DNA of 21,021 nucleotides from a virus. The position numbers and the translations under genes are program-made. This document shows, piece after piece, positions 7,079 to 13,908 of this stretch; the stretch's first letter is position 1; each line of letters begins with the position of its first letter. The notes beneath the pieces were generated by a model. The model had not been told where the DNA came from, did no database searches, and was given only the letters and a program-made list of their open reading frames with translations. Location of the stretch: positions 1-21,021 of the IMG/VR virus record IMGVR_UViG_3300031524_000097; one strand, given 5' to 3'.

Positions 7079-8374
7079 ATGAATAATATTAAACGTTTCC
7101 CCAGGTTTGTCAAGTCAATTCAAGTACAAGATGTAATTCCTTCTCAAGAAGTACGATGTTCTCCTCGAAAATTCATCTCTTCTTTAAATGCAAATAAAAA
7201 GAAGGTGCTCAACTACCTCCTCTTTATGGGTAATAGGTATCAAGATGTCTATTTAAGGCAGGATACCATCGCCAAAGTATTCAAGCTGTCTAGAGAAACA
7301 GTAAATAGAATTATTTCCTATCTATGTGAATTAAACCTCATTAATAAAGTAACAAGGCACAATAAATCCTGTCTTTATAGGATATCTTCCTGGTTTCTTG
7401 AAACTGATACTAGAACTAGGTTGAAGGACATGCTCTTTTCATTAACCTTTATTCCACTCCTATACCTGTACGCTGGATCATCGTCACACGATATTATTAA
7501 AGGAGAGATATTTAAACAGAATCAATTACAAGAACAGAATCAATTAATATACCTCGAGCGTGCGCGCGCGAGAGAAATACCCGAAAATCAAATCACTAAA
7601 AGCAGAGAAAGTCAGGAGAGTGTCTTGAAAAGCGAAATTATTGAGAGATTGGTGAAATTAGCACAACTTGATGTCCATGCGATGTTGAAACTCAATGATT
7701 ATTCTGAGGGATCATTGTTATCTATTGAGCGCACTCTTAAAAATAATCGTAGCGTTTCGAATCCTGCCGGATATCTATTCTCTCTTTTAAAAAAGGTTCC
7801 CAAAGAAAAGACGAAAGATTCTCTGGACGCGCTACCGCGCTCTGTTTCTGATTCTGTTCCTGTTAAATATATTTCTGATAATTTTGGGTTAACGAATCCG
7901 GAAGAGCAAGTGCACTTCAAAGCGCCTATGTATAATCAATTTACCCCTGCACCTTCCACGGTCAACATCTCCGAGACTTGGAGAAAGAGCCCAGCAGAGA
8001 TGAAGAAGATATTTGATACTATGCCTGCAAATACTCCCCATTCTGTTAAGCAGCAAATCATTAATGTCTTTAAGACATGCTTCACTAATCATCAATTCGA
8101 TGAAGTATATGGCCCTGATAGGAGCTCAGAGATACAAAAGGGACGTGAGATAAGAGCCCGAAAAGAAAAAGAAAAGCAAGAGTTGCTCAATACTATTCGT
8201 GATCCAAGAAGAGAAGAGGCCGAAAGATTGCTGGCACAAATTATGGGAGATAACACCTCGTCTGATGATTCCCTTCATTCACTCCCGGAAGTACCGGTTG
8301 CCAAACAGAAGAGCAATTTCCCCCGCTATGACCAGATTTTCTTCCCACCCAGAAAAGATAGAGATTTATATTGA
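7079..8374 (+). CDS. Putative phage replication protein with winged-helix N-terminal domain
   Basis: 431 aa from ATG 7079 (SD GAGG 7068-7071; a TTG at 7052 is less likely). Residues ~36-92 look like a winged helix: KKVLNYLLFMGNRYQDVYLR, QDTIAKVFKLSRETVNRIIS, YLCELNLINKVTR. This architecture is common in phage O-type and plasmid initiators. An RARARE stretch encoded by a GCGCGC tract follows near residue 160, as I recall from other phage replication genes. The rest is charged and low in recognisable domains, with a PRYDQIFFPPRKDRDLY tail. It lies between an early regulator and RusA/terminase. Initiator function is inferred; a transcription regulator is the main alternative. No helicase or primase motif is present. 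Confidence 0.6.
   Translation: MNNIKRFPRFVKSIQVQDVIPSQEVRCSPRKFISSLNANKKKVLNYLLFMGNRYQDVYLRQDTIAKVFKLSRETVNRIISYLCELNLINKVTRHNKSCLYRISSWFLETDTRTRLKDMLFSLTFIPLLYLYAGSSSHDIIKGEIFKQNQLQEQNQLIYLERARAREIPENQITKSRESQESVLKSEIIERLVKLAQLDVHAMLKLNDYSEGSLLSIERTLKNNRSVSNPAGYLFSLLKKVPKEKTKDSLDALPRSVSDSVPVKYISDNFGLTNPEEQVHFKAPMYNQFTPAPSTVNISETWRKSPAEMKKIFDTMPANTPHSVKQQIINVFKTCFTNHQFDEVYGPDRSSEIQKGREIRARKEKEKQELLNTIRDPRREEAERLLAQIMGDNTSSDDSLHSLPEVPVAKQKSNFPRYDQIFFPPRKDRDLY
7515..7574 (+). repeat. 14-bp direct repeats plus GC-alternating tract inside the replication gene (origin candidate)
   Basis: AACAGAATCAATTA occurs at 7515-7528 and 7533-7546, an 18-bp period. An AT-rich gap and the alternating tract GCGTGCGCGCGCGAGAG (7558-7574) follow. 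Lambda-type phages keep iterons inside their O gene, so this is a possible internal origin (inference). Only two copies are seen. Confidence 0.35.
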
Positions 8375-8480
8375 GCTTAGGTACCGGTGTGGCAAAAGTT
8401 CTAGAGGTCTCATTTGAAAAACTTCCCTAATTTTTCTATCTTGATGCCACCATCCAATTAACACTTTTATGGGAGGAAAT

Positions 8481-8888
8481 ATGGCATCTTTTACTTTCAC
8501 TATCACAGGTGATCCAATACCATGGGCAAGGGCTACGCCCAATTATACACAGAGATACATGTATGATTGCCAAAAGGCAATCAAGTCAGTAATTAGAGAT
8601 CAATTAACAGAAGCAATGGGTAGTCAGGCTATGCTAAAGGGACCCCTAGAGCTTGTAATTTATTATTACTTCTCAATACCGGCCAGCCTATCAAAAGTAA
8701 AGCAAAACGCCCTGTTAGGAACCCCTTATACATCAGCTCCGGATATTGACAACTGCACAAAGTTCCTGTTAGATACAGTAAAAAATATAGTGATCCGTGA
8801 TGATAGATACGTGTGGAAAGAGGAATGCTACAAGTTATACGACTGGATTCCTCGAACAGATTTTACTTTTAAAGAAAGCCAAGAGTGA
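8481..8888 (+). CDS. rusA: RusA-family Holliday junction resolvase
   Basis: 135 aa from ATG 8481, chosen over 8469 because GGAGG (8472-8476) lies 4 nt upstream. RusA features are clear: an N-terminal strand FTITGDPIPWARAT, then the acidic active-site motif APDIDNCTKFLLDTV (D88, D90) and IVIRDDRYV (D107/D108). RusA dimers cut four-way DNA junctions symmetrically with Mg2+, resolving branched DNA before packaging. The gene overlaps TerS by 4 nt (GTGA), placing it in the packaging operon. Confidence 0.9.
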   Translation: MASFTFTITGDPIPWARATPNYTQRYMYDCQKAIKSVIRDQLTEAMGSQAMLKGPLELVIYYYFSIPASLSKVKQNALLGTPYTSAPDIDNCTKFLLDTVKNIVIRDDRYVWKEECYKLYDWIPRTDFTFKESQE

Positions 8889-9358
8889 AAAATATTAAAC
8901 ATAGCACTAAAAAAAGAATGGCTCCAAGAATTGTAGACCACGAAAAGACCTTCTATAACGAGGTTTATCGTGATATGGGATCACTAAGAATTAACCATAT
9001 AAATGATGGTTATTTGTTAAAATTCGCTCTTGATTGGGTTGATTGGGTATTAGATCCTAAAAATGATTGCCTCACTCTTGAAGAATTCTACTCATGGAAA
9101 AGAATACACTCAACCACCGTAGCTCGCTGGATGGAAAGATGTGAAGAGTTGAAAGAGGCTCATGCCTTTGTGAAAGAATATCTCTATATCAAGCGTGATA
9201 AGGGAGCCATACAAAGGAAGTATGATGCTGGGTATATTAAGTACACAATGCCTAACTACAACGAAGATTTTAAGAAGCTTGAAGAATGGAGAGCTAAGCT
9301 GTCTGATAAGATAGGAAATGCTGGCAATGTGCAATATGTATACATGGATAAGTTTTGA
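8885..9358 (+). CDS. Terminase small subunit (putative)
   Basis: 157 aa from GTG 8885, overlapping the RusA stop as GTGA. I do not see a diagnostic motif; assignment rests mainly on position directly before TerL and on a helical, charged sequence with an HTH-like stretch (LTLEEFYSWKRIHSTTVARW, then MERCEELKEAH, residues ~60-92). TerS proteins bind pac/cos DNA and regulate TerL ATPase. The 3' end overlaps the TerL start as TTGA, so TerS and TerL appear translationally coupled. Confidence 0.7.
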   Translation: MKNIKHSTKKRMAPRIVDHEKTFYNEVYRDMGSLRINHINDGYLLKFALDWVDWVLDPKNDCLTLEEFYSWKRIHSTTVARWMERCEELKEAHAFVKEYLYIKRDKGAIQRKYDAGYIKYTMPNYNEDFKKLEEWRAKLSDKIGNAGNVQYVYMDKF

Positions 9359-11547
9359 ATAACTCAACTATTATTAAGCCTGAGTCCATTATAAAGCTTA
9401 ATAAATTTGTCCCAAGGGAGTATCAACTTCCTGTTTGCCGTGCCTTTGAGGAAAAGACTCATAGAAAGTTCCTTATCGTTAATCCACGCAGGTCGGGAAA
9501 GGATTACTGCTGGTTCTCGCTTATGATACGAGAAGCGGTAAGAAGAGAAGGTCTATACATGTACTGCCTGCCCACTTTTTCCCAAGCAAGAAGTGTAATC
9601 TGGGAAGGGAAAAGCAATACGGGATCTAACTTCTTAGATCAACTTCCAAAAGAGCTCATAGCCAAGATCAGAAATGATACCATGACAATCAACCTGACTA
9701 ATGGCTCCATCATCCGTCTTGTTGGATCTGATTCGTATGACACCTCCATCGTCGGGAGCAACCCTAGGATGATCGTTTTCTCTGAGTACGCCCTATGTGA
9801 TGAGAATGCATATAAACTTGCAGCCTTGCCCATCCTCAGGGCCAACGATGGCATTGTCGCTCTCATATCAACCCCTCGTGGCAAGAATCATATGTACGAG
9901 TTGTATCAGATAGCAAAGAACTCCCCTGATTGGTTTGTGCAGTTTCTGACCATTGAAGATACAGGTCATATATCGGCGCATGAGGTAAGAAGAGAAATAG
10001 AATCTGGTGAGATATCAGAAGATCTAGCTCAACAGGAATATTATTGCTCCTTTGAGATGGGTCAAGAAGGAAGTTACTACGCAAAATATATTGATAAGAT
10101 GCGAATTAAGGGACAGATTGGATTGGTGCCATGGGAGCCTTATCACAAAGTTTCAACTAGCTGGGACCTCGGAGTAAAAGACCCAACATGCATCATCTTC
10201 TTTCAGGTAATTGGACAAATTGTACGTATTATAGATTATTATGAGGCCTCAGATCATGGAATGGATCATTTTGCTAACGTGGTGCTTAATAAGCCTTACA
10301 GTTATGGTTATCATTTTCCCCCGCATGATATCATGGCTCGAGAATCGGGACGAGGATTGACCAAGAAAGAGATGTATAAAGAGCTGGGTATTAAGTTTAC
10401 CGAGCCTGTTATGATCGATATAGAGGATGGTATAGAACTCTGCAGGCGGTCATTTAACAAGATATGGATAGATGAAGGCAACTGTAAGAAACTCATTAAA
10501 GCTCTTGAAAACTACCGTGAAGAGTTCGATGTGCGCAGGAAGGTATATAAAGGTCGACCGCTCCACGATTGGGCGAGCCATGCATGTTTTACTGGTGATA
10601 CAAAGATATTGACGCGTAGCGGAATGCGTCAGATAATGGATGTAGAAGAAAATGACGAAGTTCTAACATTATCTGGGTGGAAAAAATGCACGAAAGCGTT
10701 CAAGACAAGAAAGAATGTTCAGCTTGTGGAAGTAAAATTCAGCGACGGTACGATAGTGAAATGTACGCCGGATCATTTATTCTTAACGACGAACGGATGG
10801 AAATCAGCAAAAGACCTGACGAAGGGTTCAAGGATCCAATCGTCCTTGACGAACTCACTCAATATTTTGATGGATCTTTGTATCGTTTATGGCCGAATGA
10901 GAGATATTTATCTAAAGGCGGAAAAAGACTCCATAGAGCAGTGTGGGAAAATGCTTTCGGCACAATATCAAAAAATTGTCACATACATCACAGAGACAGT
11001 GACACCCTTAACAACAATCTCTGGAATCTCGAATGTATACCAGCCGCAGAGCATCTCAAACTTCCTAGGCCTAATAACAAAGGATTTAGCGATAGCGCTC
11101 GAAACAAGGCTACTGAATGGCATCGCTCAGAGGCCGGTCGCTTATGGCATAAAAGACATGCTGAAAGAAGCAAAGGATGGGAAAAATGGACAAGACGAAC
11201 AGCAGAGTGCATCCTCTGTAAACGTAGCTATGAGGCGCTTGTACGCAGAAATGGGTTCTCTCAGAAATTCTGCCACCCAAACTGCAAAGCCACTTTCTAT
11301 AGGAAGCGTAAAAATGATTCATAGGGAAGATGTCTGGGATATAACAGTTCCGGAGATAGGACATTTCTCATTGGAAAATGGCGCTATTGTTCACAACTCG
11401 GATGCGTTTAGGTATATGTGTGCAGCTCTTCCTAAGACTAAAGATGGATTGTCTGCAAAAGAATTAGATCAAAGATATAGGGATGTTATGCTTGGCGATC
11501 AAGCTGGGTTACCTTCTGTTTTCAGGACAGATTTGCCTGATTATTAA
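9355..11547 (+). CDS. terL: Terminase large subunit interrupted by an intein
   Basis: 730 aa precursor, ~459 aa after splicing. The TTG start overlaps the TerS stop (TTGA). ATPase domain: Walker A NPRRSGKD (43-50), Walker B with catalytic Glu VFSEYA (141-146), coupling motif STPRG (172-176). Nuclease domain (RuvC-like): first Asp in SWDLGVKDPT (D271). The final motif HDWASHA|SDAFRY is split by the intein between A410 and S682, so the last catalytic Asp (D683) directly follows the splice junction. TerL translocates DNA into the prohead and cuts concatemers. The unspliced precursor should lack nuclease activity, so packaging depends on splicing (inference). The 3' end (FRTDLPDY) is copied again at the end of the next gene. 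Confidence 0.93.
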   Translation: MNNSTIIKPESIIKLNKFVPREYQLPVCRAFEEKTHRKFLIVNPRRSGKDYCWFSLMIREAVRREGLYMYCLPTFSQARSVIWEGKSNTGSNFLDQLPKELIAKIRNDTMTINLTNGSIIRLVGSDSYDTSIVGSNPRMIVFSEYALCDENAYKLAALPILRANDGIVALISTPRGKNHMYELYQIAKNSPDWFVQFLTIEDTGHISAHEVRREIESGEISEDLAQQEYYCSFEMGQEGSYYAKYIDKMRIKGQIGLVPWEPYHKVSTSWDLGVKDPTCIIFFQVIGQIVRIIDYYEASDHGMDHFANVVLNKPYSYGYHFPPHDIMARESGRGLTKKEMYKELGIKFTEPVMIDIEDGIELCRRSFNKIWIDEGNCKKLIKALENYREEFDVRRKVYKGRPLHDWASHACFTGDTKILTRSGMRQIMDVEENDEVLTLSGWKKCTKAFKTRKNVQLVEVKFSDGTIVKCTPDHLFLTTNGWKSAKDLTKGSRIQSSLTNSLNILMDLCIVYGRMRDIYLKAEKDSIEQCGKMLSAQYQKIVTYITETVTPLTTISGISNVYQPQSISNFLGLITKDLAIALETRLLNGIAQRPVAYGIKDMLKEAKDGKNGQDEQQSASSVNVAMRRLYAEMGSLRNSATQTAKPLSIGSVKMIHREDVWDITVPEIGHFSLENGAIVHNSDAFRYMCAALPKTKDGLSAKELDQRYRDVMLGDQAGLPSVFRTDLPDY
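10585..11397 (+). mobile_element. Intein in TerL (271 aa)
   Basis: It starts at Cys411 (CFTGDTKILTRSG, block A), has block B GTIVKCTPDHLFLTTNGW with the T-x-x-H motif (H474), and ends with blocks F/G (EDVWDITVPEIGHFSLENG, then AIVHN) before Ser682. Nucleophile C1, penultimate His, terminal Asn and the +1 Ser are all intact, so splicing is expected. The in-frame middle (about 10850-11310) shows no LAGLIDADG or HNH motif; instead an HNH protein is encoded there in another frame. It is inserted in the TerL nuclease active-site motif, a highly conserved site typical for inteins. Confidence 0.92.
10686..11324 (+). CDS. HNH homing endonuclease nested out of frame inside the TerL intein
   Basis: 212 aa from ATG 10686 (GTG at 10677 or ATGs at 10761 and 10797 are alternatives; no strong SD). 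It is in the +1-shifted frame (offset 2) relative to terL and lies wholly within the intein. The HNH core is textbook: SLYRLWPNERYLSKGGKRLH, RAVWENAFG, then HIHHRDSDTLNNNLWNLECI. The C-terminus adds a zinc finger CILC...FCHPNC ending in basic KRKNDS. The N-terminal ~60 codons overlap the conserved splicing block B and are less protein-like, suggesting the true start may be downstream. Likely role: cut intein-less terL alleles and promote intein homing. Expression would need internal initiation or frameshifting. Confidence 0.85.
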   Translation: MHESVQDKKECSACGSKIQRRYDSEMYAGSFILNDERMEISKRPDEGFKDPIVLDELTQYFDGSLYRLWPNERYLSKGGKRLHRAVWENAFGTISKNCHIHHRDSDTLNNNLWNLECIPAAEHLKLPRPNNKGFSDSARNKATEWHRSEAGRLWHKRHAERSKGWEKWTRRTAECILCKRSYEALVRRNGFSQKFCHPNCKATFYRKRKNDS

Positions 11548-12279
11548 TAGGACATTATTATGATGCTAGATGTAGCAACTTACAAAAATATTCTCATCCG
11601 TATCTTAAAAGACATTTATAGCGATGCAACCGTTGGCCCTTTTCTAGGTTTCAAAGGTGGAACTGCGGCTATTTTATTTTATGGACTTGATCGATTTTCT
11701 GTGGATTTAGATTTTGATTTACTTGATTCATCAAAAGAACAGCAGGTTTTTGAACAGCTCAAAGAAATTCTTAAAGAACATGGTACTATTAAAGAGTCTT
11801 ACGAAAAAAGGTACACGCTGTTCTTTGTAGTTTCTTATAGCGATAAATTGCAGAATATTAAAGTCGAAGTTAACCGTAGAGATTTTGGATCAAAATATGA
11901 GGTGAAATCTTATCTTGGCATTTCTATGAAAGTAATGGTGAGGGAAGATATGGCGGCTCACAAAATGGTTGCTATGCTTGAGCGGATCGGTAATGCAAAT
12001 CGTGATATTTTTGATACATACTTTTTTTTGAAAAATAACTGGCCCATTAATGATCAGATTATCGAAAAAAGAACCGGGCTATTGATGCATCAATTTTTAA
12101 AAAAATGCATTCAAGAGCTTGAGTCTATGAGTAATCAGGGTATTTTGGCGGGCTTAGGTGAGTTGCTTGATGCTAAAGCAAAGACATGGGTCAAGGAGAA
12201 GCTACTCACAGAAGCCATTTTTTTGCTTAAAATAAAGCTTGAAAGCATCAGTAATAATAGGACAGATTTGCCGGATTAT
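11524..12279 (+). repeat. Duplicated terL 3' end flanking the AbiEii-like gene
   Basis: 21 bp at 11524-11544 (encoding RTDLPDY, the TerL C-terminus) recur at 12259-12279 with one mismatch, in frame as the tail of the AbiEii-like protein (RTDLPDYREHNNK). Weaker similarity continues ~15 bp further. This looks like a target or recipient duplication left by insertion of the intervening gene. Confidence 0.8.
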
Positions 12280-12300
12280 AGAGAACATAATAATAAGTAG
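11560..12300 (+). CDS. AbiEii/AbiGii-type nucleotidyltransferase (toxin family)
   Basis: 246 aa, ATG 11560 with AGGA 7 nt upstream. The DUF1814/AbiEii nucleotidyltransferase core is visible: GFKGGTAAILFYGLDRFSVD, then LDFDL (residues 30-53; GGT plus the D49/D51 pair), a middle VEVNRR strand and KMVAMLERIGNANRDIFDTY. In AbiE systems the toxin transfers nucleotides to RNA targets and is paired with an AbiEi antitoxin; no antitoxin-like gene is adjacent. The last ~13 residues derive from a copy of the terL 3' end. The gene could be a phage-carried superinfection-exclusion or addiction element (inference). Confidence 0.85.
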   Translation: MMLDVATYKNILIRILKDIYSDATVGPFLGFKGGTAAILFYGLDRFSVDLDFDLLDSSKEQQVFEQLKEILKEHGTIKESYEKRYTLFFVVSYSDKLQNIKVEVNRRDFGSKYEVKSYLGISMKVMVREDMAAHKMVAMLERIGNANRDIFDTYFFLKNNWPINDQIIEKRTGLLMHQFLKKCIQELESMSNQGILAGLGELLDAKAKTWVKEKLLTEAIFLLKIKLESISNNRTDLPDYREHNNK

Positions 12301-12331
12301 GTCGATAGATGCTAAAATAAAAGGTGACAAG

Positions 12332-12398
12332 TCGCTCCTTTTGCCGTATGATTTTCAACTGAATGTTACTTTATTTATTATATTATTCGAAGGAGCGA
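12332..12398 (+). promoter_or_regulatory. Inverted repeat that could sequester the RBS of the 12401 gene
   Basis: TCGCTCCTT (12332-12340) is the perfect complement of AAGGAGCGA (12390-12398), extended by a G.U pair on each side. The 3' arm contains the AGGAG SD for ATG 12401. The ~47-nt loop is very AT-rich. Pairing would hide the SD, suggesting regulated translation. Confidence 0.5.
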
Positions 12399-12400
12399 TC

Positions 12401-13213
12401 ATGTTGCGATGGTCACAATTAATTAAAACGCTACGAAATGCGTGTTACTATTTCGATAAACGGCACTTTATTGTCTTCTCGGCTCTCATGGCCTCATCTA
12501 GTGCTTTCTGTCAGGATTTCATACAACTCGGTAATGGAACCACATTTATCCCCAATCGACTAGGCAATATATCAGTGTTGCATAACGACGATGGATTCCA
12601 TGTCCTGACAAGCGACAATGAGATTTATCCTGTGAGGAATTACTTTGTCGATAAACGTCTTCGTGGACTGAAAAAAGAAAAGCTCAAGGCATTCCTACAA
12701 GCTGGATACATACAAGTGAATCAAATGAGCGACGGACAATACAAGCTCGATGCTAAAGTTCGTGGTCTTGGCGGTGGTCCTATCTGTGGTATGGTCGCCT
12801 ATTGGGCAACTAAATTAACCTGTTATGCCTTTATGGGAGCGGCTGCAAAACAAGCAATTGTTTCCACTGGTGTCTCTATAGGAGGAACTTTTGGTGGAGA
12901 AGCTGGCGCTGAAATTGGCGCAGCTGTTGGTGGGATGGTTGGAACCGCAGGTAATATGGCAATGGGTGGCATGGCTACTGCAGGAGCCGAAGGACTTGTT
13001 ACAGCCCCTATTGGTATGGCTGCCGGAACAATAATCGGTGATGGAATTTTATCTTCCCCCGTTGTTGCCCAAGCTGTAACTAATGGTGCTCAAGTAGTTG
13101 GTGGTGTAATGACAGCAGCGCATGGGTCGGAAGCGATTGGGGCAACTATTGCTGTTGTCGAAACTGTCTCAGCGGTAGTTGGCGGTTTCTTTTCTGGACC
13201 ATGGTGCCCATAA
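12401..13213 (+). CDS. Exported glycine-zipper-rich protein
   Basis: 270 aa from ATG 12401 (AGGAG 12391-12395); upstream in-frame starts would overlap the AbiEii-like gene and ignore this SD. A long basic N-region precedes a hydrophobic signal segment (FIVFSALMASSSAFCQ, residues ~23-38), with cleavage likely near there. Residues ~40-120 form a soluble part (FIQLGNGTTFIPNRLGNI, KLKAFLQAGYIQVNQMSDGQ). Residues ~130-270 are Gly/Ala-rich with GxxxG-type zippers (GGTFGGEAGAEIGAAVGGMV, AAGTIIGDG) and end SGPWCP, like membrane-inserting or pore-forming segments. I recognise no named family. First gene of a three-gene exported/membrane cassette between TerL and portal; role could be host-directed or superinfection-related. 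Confidence 0.7.
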   Translation: MLRWSQLIKTLRNACYYFDKRHFIVFSALMASSSAFCQDFIQLGNGTTFIPNRLGNISVLHNDDGFHVLTSDNEIYPVRNYFVDKRLRGLKKEKLKAFLQAGYIQVNQMSDGQYKLDAKVRGLGGGPICGMVAYWATKLTCYAFMGAAAKQAIVSTGVSIGGTFGGEAGAEIGAAVGGMVGTAGNMAMGGMATAGAEGLVTAPIGMAAGTIIGDGILSSPVVAQAVTNGAQVVGGVMTAAHGSEAIGATIAVVETVSAVVGGFFSGPWCP

Positions 13214-13380
13214 AAAATATCTACATAAAATGGCTTATCGTTTGCAGCATCCTCTTGTTGGTGGGTTTTATCATTATTTTCTTTAATAAATCCACTGGAT
13301 CTGATGTGCATATGTTAAGCGTTATGGGTGTTTTCTCATTTTATTTAGCGGCACTTCTCAAATTATACGAAGATCAATAA
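13201..13380 (+). CDS. Small two-helix membrane protein
   Basis: 59 aa. ATG 13201 overlaps the last 13 nt of the previous gene. Two transmembrane helices are visible: WLIVCSILLLVGFIIIFF and MLSVMGVFSFYLAALL, separated by a short loop NKSTGSDVH, with a positively charged N-terminus (MVPIKNIYIK). There is no clear SD, consistent with coupled translation. Function unknown; it could be an immunity or partner protein to the glycine-zipper gene upstream (inference). Confidence 0.6.
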   Translation: MVPIKNIYIKWLIVCSILLLVGFIIIFFNKSTGSDVHMLSVMGVFSFYLAALLKLYEDQ

Positions 13381-13405
13381 TAAATTAAATTACTTAGGAA
13401 ATTAT

Positions 13406-13726
13406 ATGAAAAGATTATTAATAGCATTAGTATTATGTGGCAATCTATGCGCCTCTGAGCAAGAAAATCTAAATAATGCAAGAGTGGCTAGTGGAACAAA
13501 AGGATTTTTTAAGGGTTATTTTGGTACAAAGGCGCTCATATACGGGGCAGTTTGTGTAGCTACACCCGCAACTTTCCCTCTATGGGGACCGTTAGCTCCA
13601 CTTATTATTCCTGCTGTAGTAGCCGGCACATTCACTTTATCTGATCCTGTGGCTATTGGGGTTGGAGCAGCAACCGGTGCTTGGGCTGCTGCTTCTGTTA
13701 AAAAGGCCGAAGAAAAGAAGCCATAA
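13406..13726 (+). CDS. Small exported hydrophobic protein
   Basis: 106 aa, ATG 13406 with AGGA about 7 nt upstream. It has a clear signal peptide MKRLLIALVLCGNLCAS, then a short polar stretch and one long hydrophobic Pro/Gly/Ala-rich part (LIYGAVCVATPATFPLWGPL, APLIIPAVVAGTF, AIGVGAATGAWAAASV) and a basic tail KKAEEKKP. It resembles the upstream 12401 product in design (signal plus Gly/Ala membrane region). Followed by a strong terminator, so it closes the accessory cassette. No family recognised. Confidence 0.7.
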   Translation: MKRLLIALVLCGNLCASEQENLNNARVASGTKGFFKGYFGTKALIYGAVCVATPATFPLWGPLAPLIIPAVVAGTFTLSDPVAIGVGAATGAWAAASVKKAEEKKP

Positions 13727-13762
13727 TTCTGTAGCATTATTTAACGGTACACTAATCTAATT

Positions 13763-13793
13763 AGAAGGGATCTTAACGGGTCCCTTCTTTTTT
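13763..13793 (+). terminator. Rho-independent terminator
   Basis: AGAAGGGA (13763-13770) pairs with TCCCTTCT (13781-13788) around a 10-nt loop, followed by a T6 tract. It ends the 11560-13726 cassette. Confidence 0.85.
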
Positions 13794-13908
13794 ATAGTAA
13801 TTTTTTCTTGAACTCTTATTTTTCTGTAACTACACTATCCTAAATTGATCTGGATCAGGTATTTTTTTGTATTTCTCCTGCCTGGTCCAGCTCGCGTAGG
13901 AGTAGAGA

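Noticed and set aside
10988-11364. Minus-strand ORFs within the intein
   Set aside because: No domain signs; the region is already explained by the intein and HNH frames.
13850-13902. CTCCT/AGGAG pairing before the portal as a regulatory hairpin
   Set aside because: Only five base pairs; too weak to separate from chance, so it is noted only in the portal entry.
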